The notes beneath the pieces are model-generated. The model saw nothing but the letters and a program-made list of their open reading frames with translations, searched no databases and was not told the origin of the DNA. This document shows positions 31,593 to 41,094 of a DNA stretch of 57,432 nucleotides, in pieces (the stretch's first letter is position 1; each line of letters opens with the position of its first letter). Origin of the DNA: Prevotella sp. (GTDB lineage Bacteria; Bacteroidota; Bacteroidia; Bacteroidales; Bacteroidaceae); contig JAFYZV010000227.1 in assembly GCA_017548525.1 (NCBI GenBank), forward strand, positions 1-57,432, given 5' to 3'. The translations under genes were made by a program, and so were the position numbers.

Positions 31593-32888
31593 GTGTACGC
31601 TATTGTAGACATTGACAACTGTTATGTCTCTTGTGAAAGGGTGTTTCGCCCTGACCTAAAAGACAAGCCCGTCGTGGTTTTGAGCAACAACGACGGTTGC
31701 GTGGTGGCACGCTCCAACGAGGCAAAGCGGATGGGCATCAAGGCGGGAACACCTTATTATCAATTGGCAGAACTGTTCCCAAACAATAAGATTGTGGTAT
31801 TCTCGTCCAACTATGAGCTATACGGCGAATTGACGGCGCGGGTGGTGGAGATTGTCAAACAGGAATCGCCAGCCTATTTCAGGTATAGCATCGATGAGTG
31901 CTTTGTCTATTTCGATGGCATGGAAGACAAAGACCTCAAGGCATGGGGCGAAAACCTACACGTGAGGGTGTACAAGAGCGTGGGTATACCCGTGAGTATT
32001 GGCATCGCACCTACTAAGACACTTGCCAAGGTAGCAAGCCATTTCGCCAAGCGATACCCAGGTTATCGGCATTGTTGCGTCATCGACAACGATGAGAAGA
32101 GAGTAAAGGCACTGCGCCTCTTCCCCATCAACGACGTGTGGGGCATCGGTAGAAGATATGCCGCAAAATTGGATAAAATGGGTGTTATCACAGCATACGA
32201 TTTCTCAGCACATCATGGCGACTGGGTACGAACCACATTTATTAACATCGTCATTCATCGAACTTGGCGGGAACTCAATGGAGAAGACTGCGTTCCCAAT
32301 GAGGAGATGGCGAAAAAGAAAAGCATCTGCACCAGCCGTAGTTTCAATGGCATGGTGACAGACATTGAGAACTTGCGCACACACGTTGCCAACTATGCCG
32401 CACGATGTGCGGAGAAGTTGCGGGCGCAAGGTACTGTGGCATCGGTGGTAGGTGTATTCATCCACACCAACCCGTTTCGTGAGGATCTCCAACAATATTG
32501 GAATTATCAGGAAAAGCAGCTCATCACGCCATCAAATGCTACCATCACCATCGTGCAAGCCGCCCATGAGGTGCTTGAAAGCATATACCGACAAGGTTAC
32601 CGATACAAGAAAGCAGGCGTAATTGTCATGGGCATCGACCCCCACTCGCCCATTCAGACAGACCTCTTCGACATCAACGCCGAGCAGTTTGAGAAGATGA
32701 GGCATCTTGATGCCATCATCGACCGCGTCAACAAGGTGAACGGCTCCGAGACTATCGTATTGGGGGCGCAACAATACACACAGAAAGATGGCATTGGTAA
32801 AGCGAATGTCTTTGCCAATGCCATAAAACATGACTTCAAAAGTGCCAATCCCACCACGCGGTGGAGCGATATCATCCGTCTGAAATGA
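31593..32888 (+). CDS. umuC: Y-family DNA polymerase UmuC
   Basis: A 431-residue Y-family polymerase. The palm motif YAIVDIDNCYVSCERVF and the SIDECFVYFD motif hold the catalytic acidic residues; PTKTLAKVASHFAKR and the helix-hairpin-helix INDVWGIGRRYAAKLDKMG follow. QTDLFD near residue 352 fits a beta-clamp-binding motif. The start is GTG at 31593 directly after umuD, since the conserved N-terminus begins there. Forms polymerase V with UmuD'. Confidence 0.92.
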   Translation: MYAIVDIDNCYVSCERVFRPDLKDKPVVVLSNNDGCVVARSNEAKRMGIKAGTPYYQLAELFPNNKIVVFSSNYELYGELTARVVEIVKQESPAYFRYSIDECFVYFDGMEDKDLKAWGENLHVRVYKSVGIPVSIGIAPTKTLAKVASHFAKRYPGYRHCCVIDNDEKRVKALRLFPINDVWGIGRRYAAKLDKMGVITAYDFSAHHGDWVRTTFINIVIHRTWRELNGEDCVPNEEMAKKKSICTSRSFNGMVTDIENLRTHVANYAARCAEKLRAQGTVASVVGVFIHTNPFREDLQQYWNYQEKQLITPSNATITIVQAAHEVLESIYRQGYRYKKAGVIVMGIDPHSPIQTDLFDINAEQFEKMRHLDAIIDRVNKVNGSETIVLGAQQYTQKDGIGKANVFANAIKHDFKSANPTTRWSDIIRLK

Positions 32889-32902
32889 ACGCTTTGAACT
32901 AT

Positions 32903-33577
32903 TTAGAACAATTGGAATCGATAACCAAATGATAAAGTCAGCGTGGAATTATGTGCATGTCCCATGATGAGTTCTGCACGTTTGGTACGGTCCATACAAT
33001 TGATATCCCAAGTGTAACGAGCCTCCACGGAATACTTGTTCTTGTACATATATTCGCCACCAACGGTCAATCCCACCGCTCCACGATTGAGATTGGTGCG
33101 GATATTACGCACACGGTCACGATGCTCGTCATAAACCTTGGCGCGGAAAAGACGTCCAGCTGTGATTCCACCCACCACACGGAAATGGTCATTGAGGATA
33201 TATTTAGCGAGATAGGATGAGCTAATATACCATAGCTTGTAATCGTATGGGCCACGGGCATAGTCTTTGACAAATTGCTCATCACCATTAGGGTCAATGT
33301 AACTGATTCTATCAAAAGACATGTTCTTCGCCCCTTTCTTCATCATCGAGAGTTCTGCGGATACAATAAAATCCTTGGTCACATAGATTTCCACATCTGC
33401 ACCAATCATGGGACCAATAAAAATAGAGTTGCTGGAAGAGGCATTGGCAAAATGGTTGAACGATGCTCCTGCCTTCACGCCCATCACAACATCTGACACA
33501 TCATAAGAATCTTGTGCCTTTGCTGTTGATAACCCACCAACGATAAGACACAACATCAAAAAAACGAATTTATTCAT
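32903..33577 (-). CDS. Outer-membrane beta-barrel protein
   Basis: A 224-residue protein with a signal peptide (FVFLMLCLIVGGLSTAKA) and alternating hydrophobic strands: VVMGVKAGASFNHF, FIGPMIGADVEIYVTKDFIVSAELSMMKKG, HFRVVGGITAGRLF, GLTVGGEYMYKNKYSVEARYTW. It ends in the aromatic strand LTLSFGYRFQLF, a typical outer-membrane barrel terminus. It belongs to the broad PorT/OmpW-like eight-strand class of Bacteroidota; specific function is unknown. It is convergent with umuC, with only 14 bases between stops. Confidence 0.78.
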   Translation of the reverse strand: MNKFVFLMLCLIVGGLSTAKAQDSYDVSDVVMGVKAGASFNHFANASSSNSIFIGPMIGADVEIYVTKDFIVSAELSMMKKGAKNMSFDRISYIDPNGDEQFVKDYARGPYDYKLWYISSSYLAKYILNDHFRVVGGITAGRLFRAKVYDEHRDRVRNIRTNLNRGAVGLTVGGEYMYKNKYSVEARYTWDINCMDRTKRAELIMGHAHNSTLTLSFGYRFQLF

Positions 33578-33597
33578 TGATTTTTAAAAATTTTGTG

Positions 33598-33605
33598 CAA
33601 AGGTA
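33598..33605 (-). promoter_or_regulatory. -7 box of the beta-barrel gene
   Basis: TACCTTTG on the minus strand, 21 bases before the ATG at 33577. Confidence 0.55.
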
Positions 33606-33708
33606 AGCATTTTAATTGAATTGGCGAATGTAATTGCATATTTTTTTATTTTTCACATAATAAATAGACACTTAATGCGTTAGAAAGATAAAGAAAAAAG
33701 ATATAAAC

Positions 33709-33843
33709 ATGTTGCCTATGGAGTATTTTACACAAGAAGATTTAAAACCATCAGAAAGAACGTTGAGAATCATCCGCCAAATTGCTTACACCTACCGTGT
33801 CATCAAGATGAACGGAAAATATGAGGGGTATTGCTTAAACTAA
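33709..33843 (+). CDS. Small 44-residue protein upstream of rpe
   Basis: A short ORF beginning MLPMEYFTQEDLKPSERTL and ending GYCLN, 19 bases before rpe. It has a well-formed amphipathic, protein-like composition (SERTLRIIRQIAYTYRVIKMNGKY region) and follows a clean A-rich leader, so it looks like a real gene. The second ATG (33718) is an alternative start. No TAnnTTTG box was found in front of it. I do not recognise a function; co-transcription with rpe is likely. Confidence 0.55.
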   Translation: MLPMEYFTQEDLKPSERTLRIIRQIAYTYRVIKMNGKYEGYCLN

Positions 33844-33862
33844 ACAGATAAAATCCGACATC

Positions 33863-34519
33863 ATGAAAACAATGGTATCTCCTTCCTTGCTTGCTGCCCA
33901 TTTCCTCGACTTGAGGAAAGACATTGAAATGATTAATGAAAGCGAGGCAGATTGGTTGCATCTTGATGTCATGGACGGGGTGTTTGTTCCGAACATATCG
34001 TTTGGCTTTCCCGTATTGGAGGCGGTCGCGAGCCTTTGCAAGAAACCTTTGGACGTGCATTACATGATTGTGCAGCCAGAGAGATACATCGAACAAACGG
34101 CTAAATTGGGTGCCATGATGATGAATGTACACTATGAGGCTTGCACACATTTGCATCGTACCATCCAAGAAATCCATGCCAAAGGGATGAAAGCCGGGGT
34201 TACACTCAATCCCTCAACCCCCGTTTGCGTGTTGGAAGACATCATCCAAGATGTAGACATGGTATTGTTAATGAGCGTCAATCCTGGTTTTGGAGGTCAG
34301 ACATTCATCGAAAACACCATTTCCAAGGTACGCCGTCTACGGAAGATGATAGATGAAACAGATAGCCATACCTTAATTGAGGTGGACGGTGGCGTGCAAA
34401 ACGAAACTGCCCCACGGCTTGTTGAGGCGGGTGTTGACGTATTGGTGAGCGGCAGTTACATCTTCAAGGCACACAATCCACTATCGGTCATCCATGACCT
34501 AAAAGAGCTTGGAAGGTAA
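33863..34519 (+). CDS. rpe: Ribulose-phosphate 3-epimerase
   Basis: A 218-residue TIM-barrel enzyme that interconverts ribulose 5-phosphate and xylulose 5-phosphate in the pentose phosphate pathway. Motifs are SPSLLAAHFLDL, HLDVMDGVFVPNISFG (metal and catalytic Asp), DVHYMIVQPERYI, LMSVNPGFGGQ (phosphate side) and IEVDGGVQNE (second catalytic Asp), followed by VSGSYIF. Length is normal. It is convergent with the ECF sigma gene. Confidence 0.94.
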   Translation: MKTMVSPSLLAAHFLDLRKDIEMINESEADWLHLDVMDGVFVPNISFGFPVLEAVASLCKKPLDVHYMIVQPERYIEQTAKLGAMMMNVHYEACTHLHRTIQEIHAKGMKAGVTLNPSTPVCVLEDIIQDVDMVLLMSVNPGFGGQTFIENTISKVRRLRKMIDETDSHTLIEVDGGVQNETAPRLVEAGVDVLVSGSYIFKAHNPLSVIHDLKELGR

Positions 34520-34537
34520 CTTTCAGACTCTTTTCTA

Positions 34538-35134
34538 TCAATCCAATTGTAAGGCTATGTGATAATCTTTCGCCATCCGGCGTAGGTTCAAGATGGCATA
34601 GCGCATCCGTCCCAATGCGGTATTGATGCTTACATTCGTGGCTTCTGATATTTCCTTGAACGACATCTGTTGATAAAACCGCATATAAACCACCTCTCTC
34701 TGTGGTGTCGGGAGATTGTCCATGAGTCTCTTTACGTCACACAGCACTTGTCTGTTGACATATTCATTCTCGATATTACTATCAAGGATGTGGTCATTAC
34801 CAATGTTGGAGAGGTCGTTTTCTTGTGTCGCGTCAACAATCCTGTCGGACTTTTGCTCCCGATACCAATCCATAATAACATTGTGGGCAATGCGCATAAT
34901 CCATGCGCTAAACTTCCCACTGCTCACATACTTACGCTGTTGTAGCTTGGTGATGACCTTGACAAAGGTCTCTTGGAAGATGTCATCCGCCGTGTCACGG
35001 TCGTGTACCACGAAGAGGATGTATGAATAAAGTTTTGTCTGGTTGCGGGAAAGCAACAAATCAAACGCCCGGTTATTACCGTCTATGTACGACAGAGCCA
35101 ATTGTTCGTCGCTCATGTCATTGAGATTCTTCAT
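34538..35134 (-). CDS. ECF-type RNA polymerase sigma factor
   Basis: A 198-residue sigma-70 family protein with regions 2 and 4 only. Region 2 covers about residues 10-95 (AFDLLLSRNQTKLYSYILFVVHDRDTADDIFQETFVKV, FSAWIMRIAHNVIMDWYRE). Region 4 covers about 130-190 (LPTPQREVVYMRFYQQMSFKEISEATNVSINTALGRMRYAI, the helix-turn-helix). No anti-sigma factor gene lies next to it, unlike the FecI-like sigma genes of this phylum, so its control is unclear. It is preceded by an 83-base leader. Confidence 0.9.
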   Translation of the reverse strand: MKNLNDMSDEQLALSYIDGNNRAFDLLLSRNQTKLYSYILFVVHDRDTADDIFQETFVKVITKLQQRKYVSSGKFSAWIMRIAHNVIMDWYREQKSDRIVDATQENDLSNIGNDHILDSNIENEYVNRQVLCDVKRLMDNLPTPQREVVYMRFYQQMSFKEISEATNVSINTALGRMRYAILNLRRMAKDYHIALQLD

Positions 35135-35223
35135 TATTTTAAGAGTATTGATTTCTTAAGTAATGATGTTTCGATAGGCGTTTGTTTTGTCGTTTATTGT
35201 TAGTAATGTTTAAATATCGGTTG

Positions 35224-35231
35224 CAAATATA
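35224..35231 (-). promoter_or_regulatory. -7 box of the ECF sigma gene
   Basis: TATATTTG on the minus strand, 90 bases before the ATG at 35134, implying a long leader of about 83 nt. Confidence 0.55.
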
Positions 35232-35313
35232 AGCGATTTCATCCGTTTCGCCAAATTTTTAACACAAAAATATCACCTTTTGTTGCATAATGGGGTGCAA
35301 ATGATAGAGATTT

Positions 35314-36669
35314 TCACGTTTTATTATGTGTGTAAACCATGGTTAGCACACTATGTGTTTCCTCTACGATCCGATAAGGATGGGCAATTCGCTCGCCGAC
35401 AAGCCAAAGGATTTCCCCCCGTGAGTCAGTTACGACCAACTGCTGTCGCTTGTCAAAAAGGGACTTCTTACGGTCAGTCAAATAATCGCTCACCAACTTA
35501 CTGCCATTCATCCCAAGGGGCATAAAGCGGTCACCCTCCTCAACATAACGGATGATAAGGGGGAATACCGCCTTCTCTGCATCGAGGCAAACGATGTTTG
35601 GGGACTTGCTGAATTGAAAATTGTCATCCCTCACCACCATCTTAAATGTAATGTTCACTCCCTGCGTGAACACGTATTTACCCTCCTCGGGAACAACCAT
35701 CGGCGCACGTCTTTCCATCTTTCGGTAGACAAGCAGTCGCCCACGGTCTATCAACGCGGCATGGGTGGCACTCTCCCACTCCCTTCCAGTGCGCAGCCCA
35801 TCATCCTTTGCCATGATTTCAATCTGTGAAGAAGTAAATCCTAAAGGTGATAAGAGATGGAACAAGACGTATTCATATTGTCTTGCTTTGAAAAAATCAA
35901 TCGTCATCAACTCATTTTCATCAGATATAACACATTCCTTGATTAGTTCTTCCAGTCCAATGTCAAACAACTTGATGGCTTCCTTGAGACGTTCGGACAT
36001 GCGGAGAATGTTATCTTGAACCGATGGGTTGATGCCTTGCAGGAGCGGTAGGACTTCCAATCGTATCTTGTTGCGTATGACATCGGCATGGAGATTGGTG
36101 CTATCTGTCATATATGTTTGCTGCCTATCACGAAGATAAGACTCGATTTCATTCCGGTTGACACATAATAATGGACGTATCACAAACCCATTCTTGGGGG
36201 CAATACCCGTTAGACCATGAATGCCCGTGCCACGGATGAGGTTCATCAGGATTGTCTCCACATTGTCATCTTGGTGGTGAGCCACACAGACACCATCCGC
36301 TTCAAGGTCTCTACGCAATTGTTCAAAGTAAGAATACCGAAGGTTACGAGCGGCCATCTCAATGCTTACATGATGCAAGGAGGCGTATTCACGGGTGTCG
36401 AAATGGATGCGATGAAAGGGAATATGCTCTCGTCTGCAAAGCTCTTCACAAAACAATTCATCCCGTTCTGACTCCTCCCCACGCAAACGAAAGTTACAAT
36501 GGGCGGCATCGATTTGATACCCCAATTTCTTCATCACCAACAAGAGGCACACGCTATCAGCACCTCCTGAGAAGGCTACAATATATTTCCCATCGGCATT
36601 CAACAAATGATGGCGAGCTACATATTGCCTTATATTATATAATAATGTGTTATTCAACGTACAAAACAA
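35314..36669 (-). CDS. tilS: tRNA(Ile)-lysidine synthase
   Basis: TilS converts C34 of the CAU-anticodon tRNA-Ile to lysidine so that it reads AUA. The 451-residue protein has the PP-loop SGGADS at residues 34-39, DAAHCNFRLRGEESERDE, AHHQDDNVETILMNLIRGTGIHGL, and a C-terminal domain with EEGDRFMPLGMNGSKLVSDYL. No ATG lies before the PP-loop; the start must be TTG at 36669, because an in-frame stop lies three codons upstream and AAAAGGA precedes it. It overlaps the rlmI-like gene by 20 bases. Third gene of the minus-strand operon. Confidence 0.92.
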   Translation of the reverse strand: MFCTLNNTLLYNIRQYVARHHLLNADGKYIVAFSGGADSVCLLLVMKKLGYQIDAAHCNFRLRGEESERDELFCEELCRREHIPFHRIHFDTREYASLHHVSIEMAARNLRYSYFEQLRRDLEADGVCVAHHQDDNVETILMNLIRGTGIHGLTGIAPKNGFVIRPLLCVNRNEIESYLRDRQQTYMTDSTNLHADVIRNKIRLEVLPLLQGINPSVQDNILRMSERLKEAIKLFDIGLEELIKECVISDENELMTIDFFKARQYEYVLFHLLSPLGFTSSQIEIMAKDDGLRTGREWESATHAALIDRGRLLVYRKMERRAPMVVPEEGKYVFTQGVNITFKMVVRDDNFQFSKSPNIVCLDAEKAVFPLIIRYVEEGDRFMPLGMNGSKLVSDYLTDRKKSLFDKRQQLVVTDSRGEILWLVGERIAHPYRIVEETHSVLTMVYTHNKT

Positions 36670-37840
36670 GTCCTTTTAAGTATTCTCCCTCAGGATGATA
36701 AATATTGATAGGGTGGTCGGCGGGTTGGTGCAACTGATGCAGAATGCGCACCTTGCGTCCCGCTTGGGCAGCTGCAGTGAACACGGCATTGCGGAATTGG
36801 TCTTTCGTTACCACCTGACTACAACTGAAAGTAAACAGGATTCCCCCATGACGGATGCGCTCAAAACCTTTCACATTCAGTCGCGTATATCCTTTCAAAG
36901 CATTATGGAGAGCCGCACGATGCTTGGCAAAGGCTGGTGGGTCGAGAATAATAAGGTCGTATCGGTCATCGTTGGCATCCATAAACTTGAAAGCATCGTC
37001 ACAGAAAGCCTCATGTCGCAAATCATCAGGATAGTTCAAAGCCATATTCTTGTTGGTTAGGTCTATTGCCTTGGCACTGCTATCCACCGAATGCACCAGC
37101 CTTGCACCGCCTCTCATGGCATAGACAGAAAAACCTCCTGTGTAGCAAAACATGTTCAATACACTCCTATCTTTGGCATATCTTTCCAACAATGAACGAT
37201 TCTCACGTTGGTCGATAAAAAATCCAGTCTTTTGCCCTCGCAACCAATCAACATGAAACCGCAAACCATTTTCCATGGCAATGTCATCCTTCGCCCCACC
37301 ATGGATAAAATAATTCTCCTGTCCAAGACCCGCTTTGAAAGGAAGAGTTGTTTCACTTTTGTAGAACACATGGGCAATACGGTTACCCATGACATTGAGT
37401 AAAGCTCGACAAATGGCCTCTCTACAGACATGCATCCCCACGCTATGCGCTTGCATGACGGCTGTCTTTGCGTAGCAATCAATCACCAAACCAGGCAACC
37501 CATCGCCCTCGCCATGAACAAGTCGAAAGACATCATTATTATCACGACCTACTAATCCAATGGCATTTCGTACAGCAAAAGCCTCCGCAAGATGCTTCTG
37601 CCAAAAGTCATCATCAATGGCAACGTCATCAAACGACAACACTCGAACTGTTATCGATCCTACTTGGTAATGTCCCACTGCGATGAATTCGCCTTGATAG
37701 GTCAATACTCTTACAATCTCTCCCTCCTCTATTCCCTCGTCAAGACGGTGGATAGCTCCAGAGAAGACCCACGGATGAAATCGTTTTAACGATTCCTCCT
37801 TACCTTTCTTAATATATACAGATTTATAACTCATCATCAT
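36650..37840 (-). CDS. RlmI-like class I rRNA (cytosine-5) methyltransferase
   Basis: A protein of about 396 residues. An N-terminal PUA-like domain (GKEESLKRFHPWVFSGAI) and an EEHxx-like central region are followed by the methyltransferase core: GFFIDQRENRSLL, VLNMFCYTGGFSVYAMRGGA (SAM site), IILDPPAFAKH (catalytic motif IV) and ILFTFSCSQVV. This is the RlmI/YccW family that modifies 23S rRNA. The ATG at 37840 is the first of three consecutive ATG codons; an upstream TTG (37852) would add four residues. It overlaps the exonuclease gene by 17 bases. Confidence 0.88.
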   Translation of the reverse strand: MMMSYKSVYIKKGKEESLKRFHPWVFSGAIHRLDEGIEEGEIVRVLTYQGEFIAVGHYQVGSITVRVLSFDDVAIDDDFWQKHLAEAFAVRNAIGLVGRDNNDVFRLVHGEGDGLPGLVIDCYAKTAVMQAHSVGMHVCREAICRALLNVMGNRIAHVFYKSETTLPFKAGLGQENYFIHGGAKDDIAMENGLRFHVDWLRGQKTGFFIDQRENRSLLERYAKDRSVLNMFCYTGGFSVYAMRGGARLVHSVDSSAKAIDLTNKNMALNYPDDLRHEAFCDDAFKFMDANDDRYDLIILDPPAFAKHRAALHNALKGYTRLNVKGFERIRHGGILFTFSCSQVVTKDQFRNAVFTAAAQAGRKVRILHQLHQPADHPINIYHPEGEYLKGLVLYVE

Positions 37841-38477
37841 GTTCTTGTTCAATCTCTTGATTTGTCACTACCAACTCATAATCCCCACTTGCCAATAAGC
37901 GTTGAATTTCCTCATACAACATAATGCAAGTCCAAGCATCTGTGGCTGCATACATCTTCTGTTTAGCATCAAGAACGTCCCTGTCCCAATTGGATAACTG
38001 TTGGCGCTTATTGATTCGCTTATGGAAGATATTGGCATAGAGCTTGCGCAAAGAGAGGTCTCTTATGCCAATCTGTGACACAAGATTCTGAATGTCTATG
38101 AAATACCCAGGAGTAAAAGACACTCTCCTCATCAGCGAAAGGATGTCATCGTGCCATGAAAGCCCCACTTTCATAACCATCGTATCCTCCAAGAGACGGA
38201 CTATTGGCGTGGGCATCCCAATCATGTTCAACCGAAAGAGGAAACACGTGTCATGAGTTGACACCTGTAAAAGTGACACAAGATGCTGTTGGCTGCCTTT
38301 CTTGAACGAAGGTCTCGTTTCTGTATCCAATCCCAAAATGTCTTGGTCAAGCAAGTATTCCACCGCCTTGCCAGCTTCTTTTACGGTCTGTATGACGATG
38401 ATGCGCCCAGGAAAATGTTCCACAGGGTAGTCATTGATGGCAAATTTATCGAACTTGTCGTAAATTATTTTTCTCAT
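37824..38477 (-). CDS. 3'-5' exonuclease domain protein (DnaQ/RNase D-like)
   Basis: A 217-residue DEDD-fold exonuclease. Exo I is ILGLDTETRPSF (the two metal-binding acids), exo II lies around VGLSWHDDILSL, and exo III is YAATDAWTCIMLYEEI with its Asp. It lacks the HRDC domains of RNase D, as is usual for this short Bacteroidota family. It is the first gene of the minus-strand operon with rlmI-like and tilS, so a role in RNA processing is plausible but unproven. It diverges from ftsK. Confidence 0.85.
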   Translation of the reverse strand: MRKIIYDKFDKFAINDYPVEHFPGRIIVIQTVKEAGKAVEYLLDQDILGLDTETRPSFKKGSQQHLVSLLQVSTHDTCFLFRLNMIGMPTPIVRLLEDTMVMKVGLSWHDDILSLMRRVSFTPGYFIDIQNLVSQIGIRDLSLRKLYANIFHKRINKRQQLSNWDRDVLDAKQKMYAATDAWTCIMLYEEIQRLLASGDYELVVTNQEIEQEHDDEL

Positions 38478-38496
38478 TTATATCAATAATGAATTG

Positions 38497-38504
38497 CAAA
38501 AATA
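38497..38504 (-). promoter_or_regulatory. -7 box of the exonuclease-rlmI-tilS operon
   Basis: TATTTTTG on the minus strand, 20 bases before the ATG at 38477. Confidence 0.55.
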
Positions 38505-38547
38505 GAAAAAAGTTGCGAAAATATAAAGGATTATAAGTTTTTTGCGC

Positions 38548-38555
38548 TAATTTTG
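38548..38555 (+). promoter_or_regulatory. ftsK -7 box
   Basis: TAATTTTG, 25 bases before the ftsK ATG and facing away from the promoter at 38497-38504. Confidence 0.55.
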
Positions 38556-38579
38556 CACTATAAATACTGACTCTGAAAG

Positions 38580-41009
38580 ATGGTGAAGAAGAAAAAGGCA
38601 CGTAAACCTAAAAGTTTTAGCGAGACAATCGGGTTTCACAATATATTTAGCAACGAGAAAACAGATTTTGCATTAGGGGTGTTATTGGTGTTGACATCAT
38701 TGTATGTCATCATTGCCATGTTTTCCTATTTTTATACGGGACAGGCTGACCAAAGCATCTTGGAAAACCTCAGACCTGGCGAATGGATGAATACCAATCG
38801 GCAATTCGCCAACTATTGCGGCTCTTTAGGGGCCATCCTCTCATATATCATCATTACAAAAAATTTCGGAATAGCGGCATTCTTCATCCCAGTTTTCATC
38901 ATTCTGGTGGGTCTCCGCCTTATGGGGGTCTATAAAGTAAACCTTTGGAAATGGTTTTTCGGTATGGCTTTAGTCATGATCTGGAGTTCCATTGCCTTCT
39001 CCAAATTCCTTACCCCACTCATGGGAAATCTTGTTTTCAACCCTGGGGGCGACCATGGAGTGTATTGTGTGCAACAGTTGGAAAACATCATAGGAACACC
39101 AGGATTAACCGTCATTTTGTTGATTACAGCATTGGCATTTCTCACATATCTTAGTGCCGAAACCATTGACATTATCCGTAAGGCACTTAACCCCAAGAAG
39201 TATTTCTCCAACAAAGTTAACCTAACTGTGACAAACCAAGATGACGATGAGGAAGACGAAGATGAGAAAGAAGGGGAAGATGACAACCTCTCCGATGACT
39301 CCCCCGCAGAAAACCTTCGCTCTCCTGTGGTTGACCTCACCGAATTCACCCCCAATGAGGAACGCCCCATCAAGCCCATTGACCGTAAACCAACGAACAA
39401 GCCCAAAGATAAGTCTACACTAACAGTGGAAGTTGGGAAGGAGGCTGAGGAAGCCAATGGAAAACGTCTCAATGATGATGACATCAAGGCTCCCATCAAC
39501 CCACGTGAGCCTTTCTTGAGATACCAATTCCCCACCCTCGACCTGTTAAAGAAATACGACAACGACGGCAAGCCCGAGATTGACATGGAGGAAATCAAGG
39601 CAAACAACCGCCGCATCGTCGAGGTATTGAACAGCTTTGGTGTGGAAATCAAGGAAATCAAGGCGACCGTCGGCCCAACGATTACCCTCTACGAAATCAC
39701 CCCAGCCGAGGGTGTCCGCATTTCCAAGATTCGCAATTTGGAGGATGACATCGCCTTGAGCCTTTCTGCCCTTGGCATTCGCATCATCGCCCCTATCCCT
39801 GGCAAAGGTACCATTGGTATCGAGGTGCCTAATAAGAAGGCGAACATCGTCTCCATGGAGAGCATCCTCAACTCCAAGAAATTCCAAGAGACGAAGATGG
39901 ATTTGCCTATCGCCTTGGGTAAGACCATCACAAATGATGTTTACATGGCAGACTTGGCGAAGATTCCACATCTCTTGGTGGCTGGTGCCACAGGTCAAGG
40001 AAAGTCTGTAGGATTGAATGCCATCATCACTTCATTGCTATATAAGAAACATCCCAATGAGTTGAAGTTCGTGTTGGTAGACCCTAAGAAAGTGGAATTC
40101 ACCACATACGCCCCCATCGCCAATCATTTCATGGCGACACTTCCCGAAAACGAAGATGAACCCATCATTACCGACGTGACGAAAGTGGTGCGTACCTTGA
40201 ACTCACTCTGTAAGTTGATGGACACAAGATATGACTTGTTGAAACAAGCGGGGGCGCGTAACGTGAAAGAATATAATGAGAAATTCGTCAATAGGCAACT
40301 CGACCTAACCAAAGGTCATGAATACATGCCTTATATCGTGGTGATCATCGACGAGTTTGGAGACCTCATCATGACAGCTGGCAAAGAGGTGGAACTTCCC
40401 ATCGCACGTATCGCCCAGCTCGCACGAGCCGTCGGCATCCACATGATCATCGCCACGCAACGACCCACCACCAACATCATTACGGGTACCATCAAGGCAA
40501 ACTTCCCCGGACGCATGGCATTTAAGGTGACATCCATGATTGACTCACGTACCATCCTTGACCGTCCAGGTGCCAATCAGTTGGTTGGGCGTGGAGACAT
40601 GCTCATCATCAATGGTACAGACCCCATCCGTGTGCAATGCGCATTCGTCGATACACCCGAGGTGGAGCGTATAAACCAATATGTAGCAGCACAGCCCGGC
40701 CCCATCGAGCCTTTGGAATTGCCAGAGCCAGCTTCGGCTGATGGAGATGGTGGGGGCAACGGTACTGCCAACGTGGGTACGCTTGATCCATTCTTTGAGG
40801 AGGCGGCACACGCAATTGTCATATCCCAGCAAGGCTCCACCAGCATGATTCAGCGACGGTTCTCCATTGGTTACAACCGCGCCGGACGACTCATGGACCA
40901 GTTGGAGGCGGCAGGAATCGTTGGACCTGCCATGGGCAGCAAGCCCCGCGACGTGCTTATCACCGATGAAAATTCCCTCAACACATTGATAGCCAATTTG
41001 AAAAGCTAA
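38580..41009 (+). CDS. ftsK: DNA translocase FtsK
   Basis: An 809-residue septal DNA pump that moves chromosome ends into daughter cells and activates dimer resolution at dif. Four membrane helices occur within residues 1-200, then an acidic linker (DDDEEDEDEKEGEDDN) and Pro/Lys-rich stretch to about 300. The motor domain has Walker A GATGQGKS near 469-476 and Walker B IVVIIDEFGDL. The C-terminal winged helix (QRRFSIGYNRAGRLMDQLEAAGIVG) reads KOPS-like sequences. The linker is short compared with E. coli, as is normal in this phylum. Confidence 0.95.
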   Translation: MVKKKKARKPKSFSETIGFHNIFSNEKTDFALGVLLVLTSLYVIIAMFSYFYTGQADQSILENLRPGEWMNTNRQFANYCGSLGAILSYIIITKNFGIAAFFIPVFIILVGLRLMGVYKVNLWKWFFGMALVMIWSSIAFSKFLTPLMGNLVFNPGGDHGVYCVQQLENIIGTPGLTVILLITALAFLTYLSAETIDIIRKALNPKKYFSNKVNLTVTNQDDDEEDEDEKEGEDDNLSDDSPAENLRSPVVDLTEFTPNEERPIKPIDRKPTNKPKDKSTLTVEVGKEAEEANGKRLNDDDIKAPINPREPFLRYQFPTLDLLKKYDNDGKPEIDMEEIKANNRRIVEVLNSFGVEIKEIKATVGPTITLYEITPAEGVRISKIRNLEDDIALSLSALGIRIIAPIPGKGTIGIEVPNKKANIVSMESILNSKKFQETKMDLPIALGKTITNDVYMADLAKIPHLLVAGATGQGKSVGLNAIITSLLYKKHPNELKFVLVDPKKVEFTTYAPIANHFMATLPENEDEPIITDVTKVVRTLNSLCKLMDTRYDLLKQAGARNVKEYNEKFVNRQLDLTKGHEYMPYIVVIIDEFGDLIMTAGKEVELPIARIAQLARAVGIHMIIATQRPTTNIITGTIKANFPGRMAFKVTSMIDSRTILDRPGANQLVGRGDMLIINGTDPIRVQCAFVDTPEVERINQYVAAQPGPIEPLELPEPASADGDGGGNGTANVGTLDPFFEEAAHAIVISQQGSTSMIQRRFSIGYNRAGRLMDQLEAAGIVGPAMGSKPRDVLITDENSLNTLIANLKS

Positions 41010-41094
41010 CAAATCATAAATCGATTCCACGATTTAAACGAACACGATATTCATGAATCAAATGGATATAACAGGACATAAATGGATAACTAAC

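Noticed and set aside
38930-39661. Long minus-strand ORF inside ftsK
   Set aside because: A Ser/Arg-rich shadow of the ftsK linker, with no domain and no promoter.
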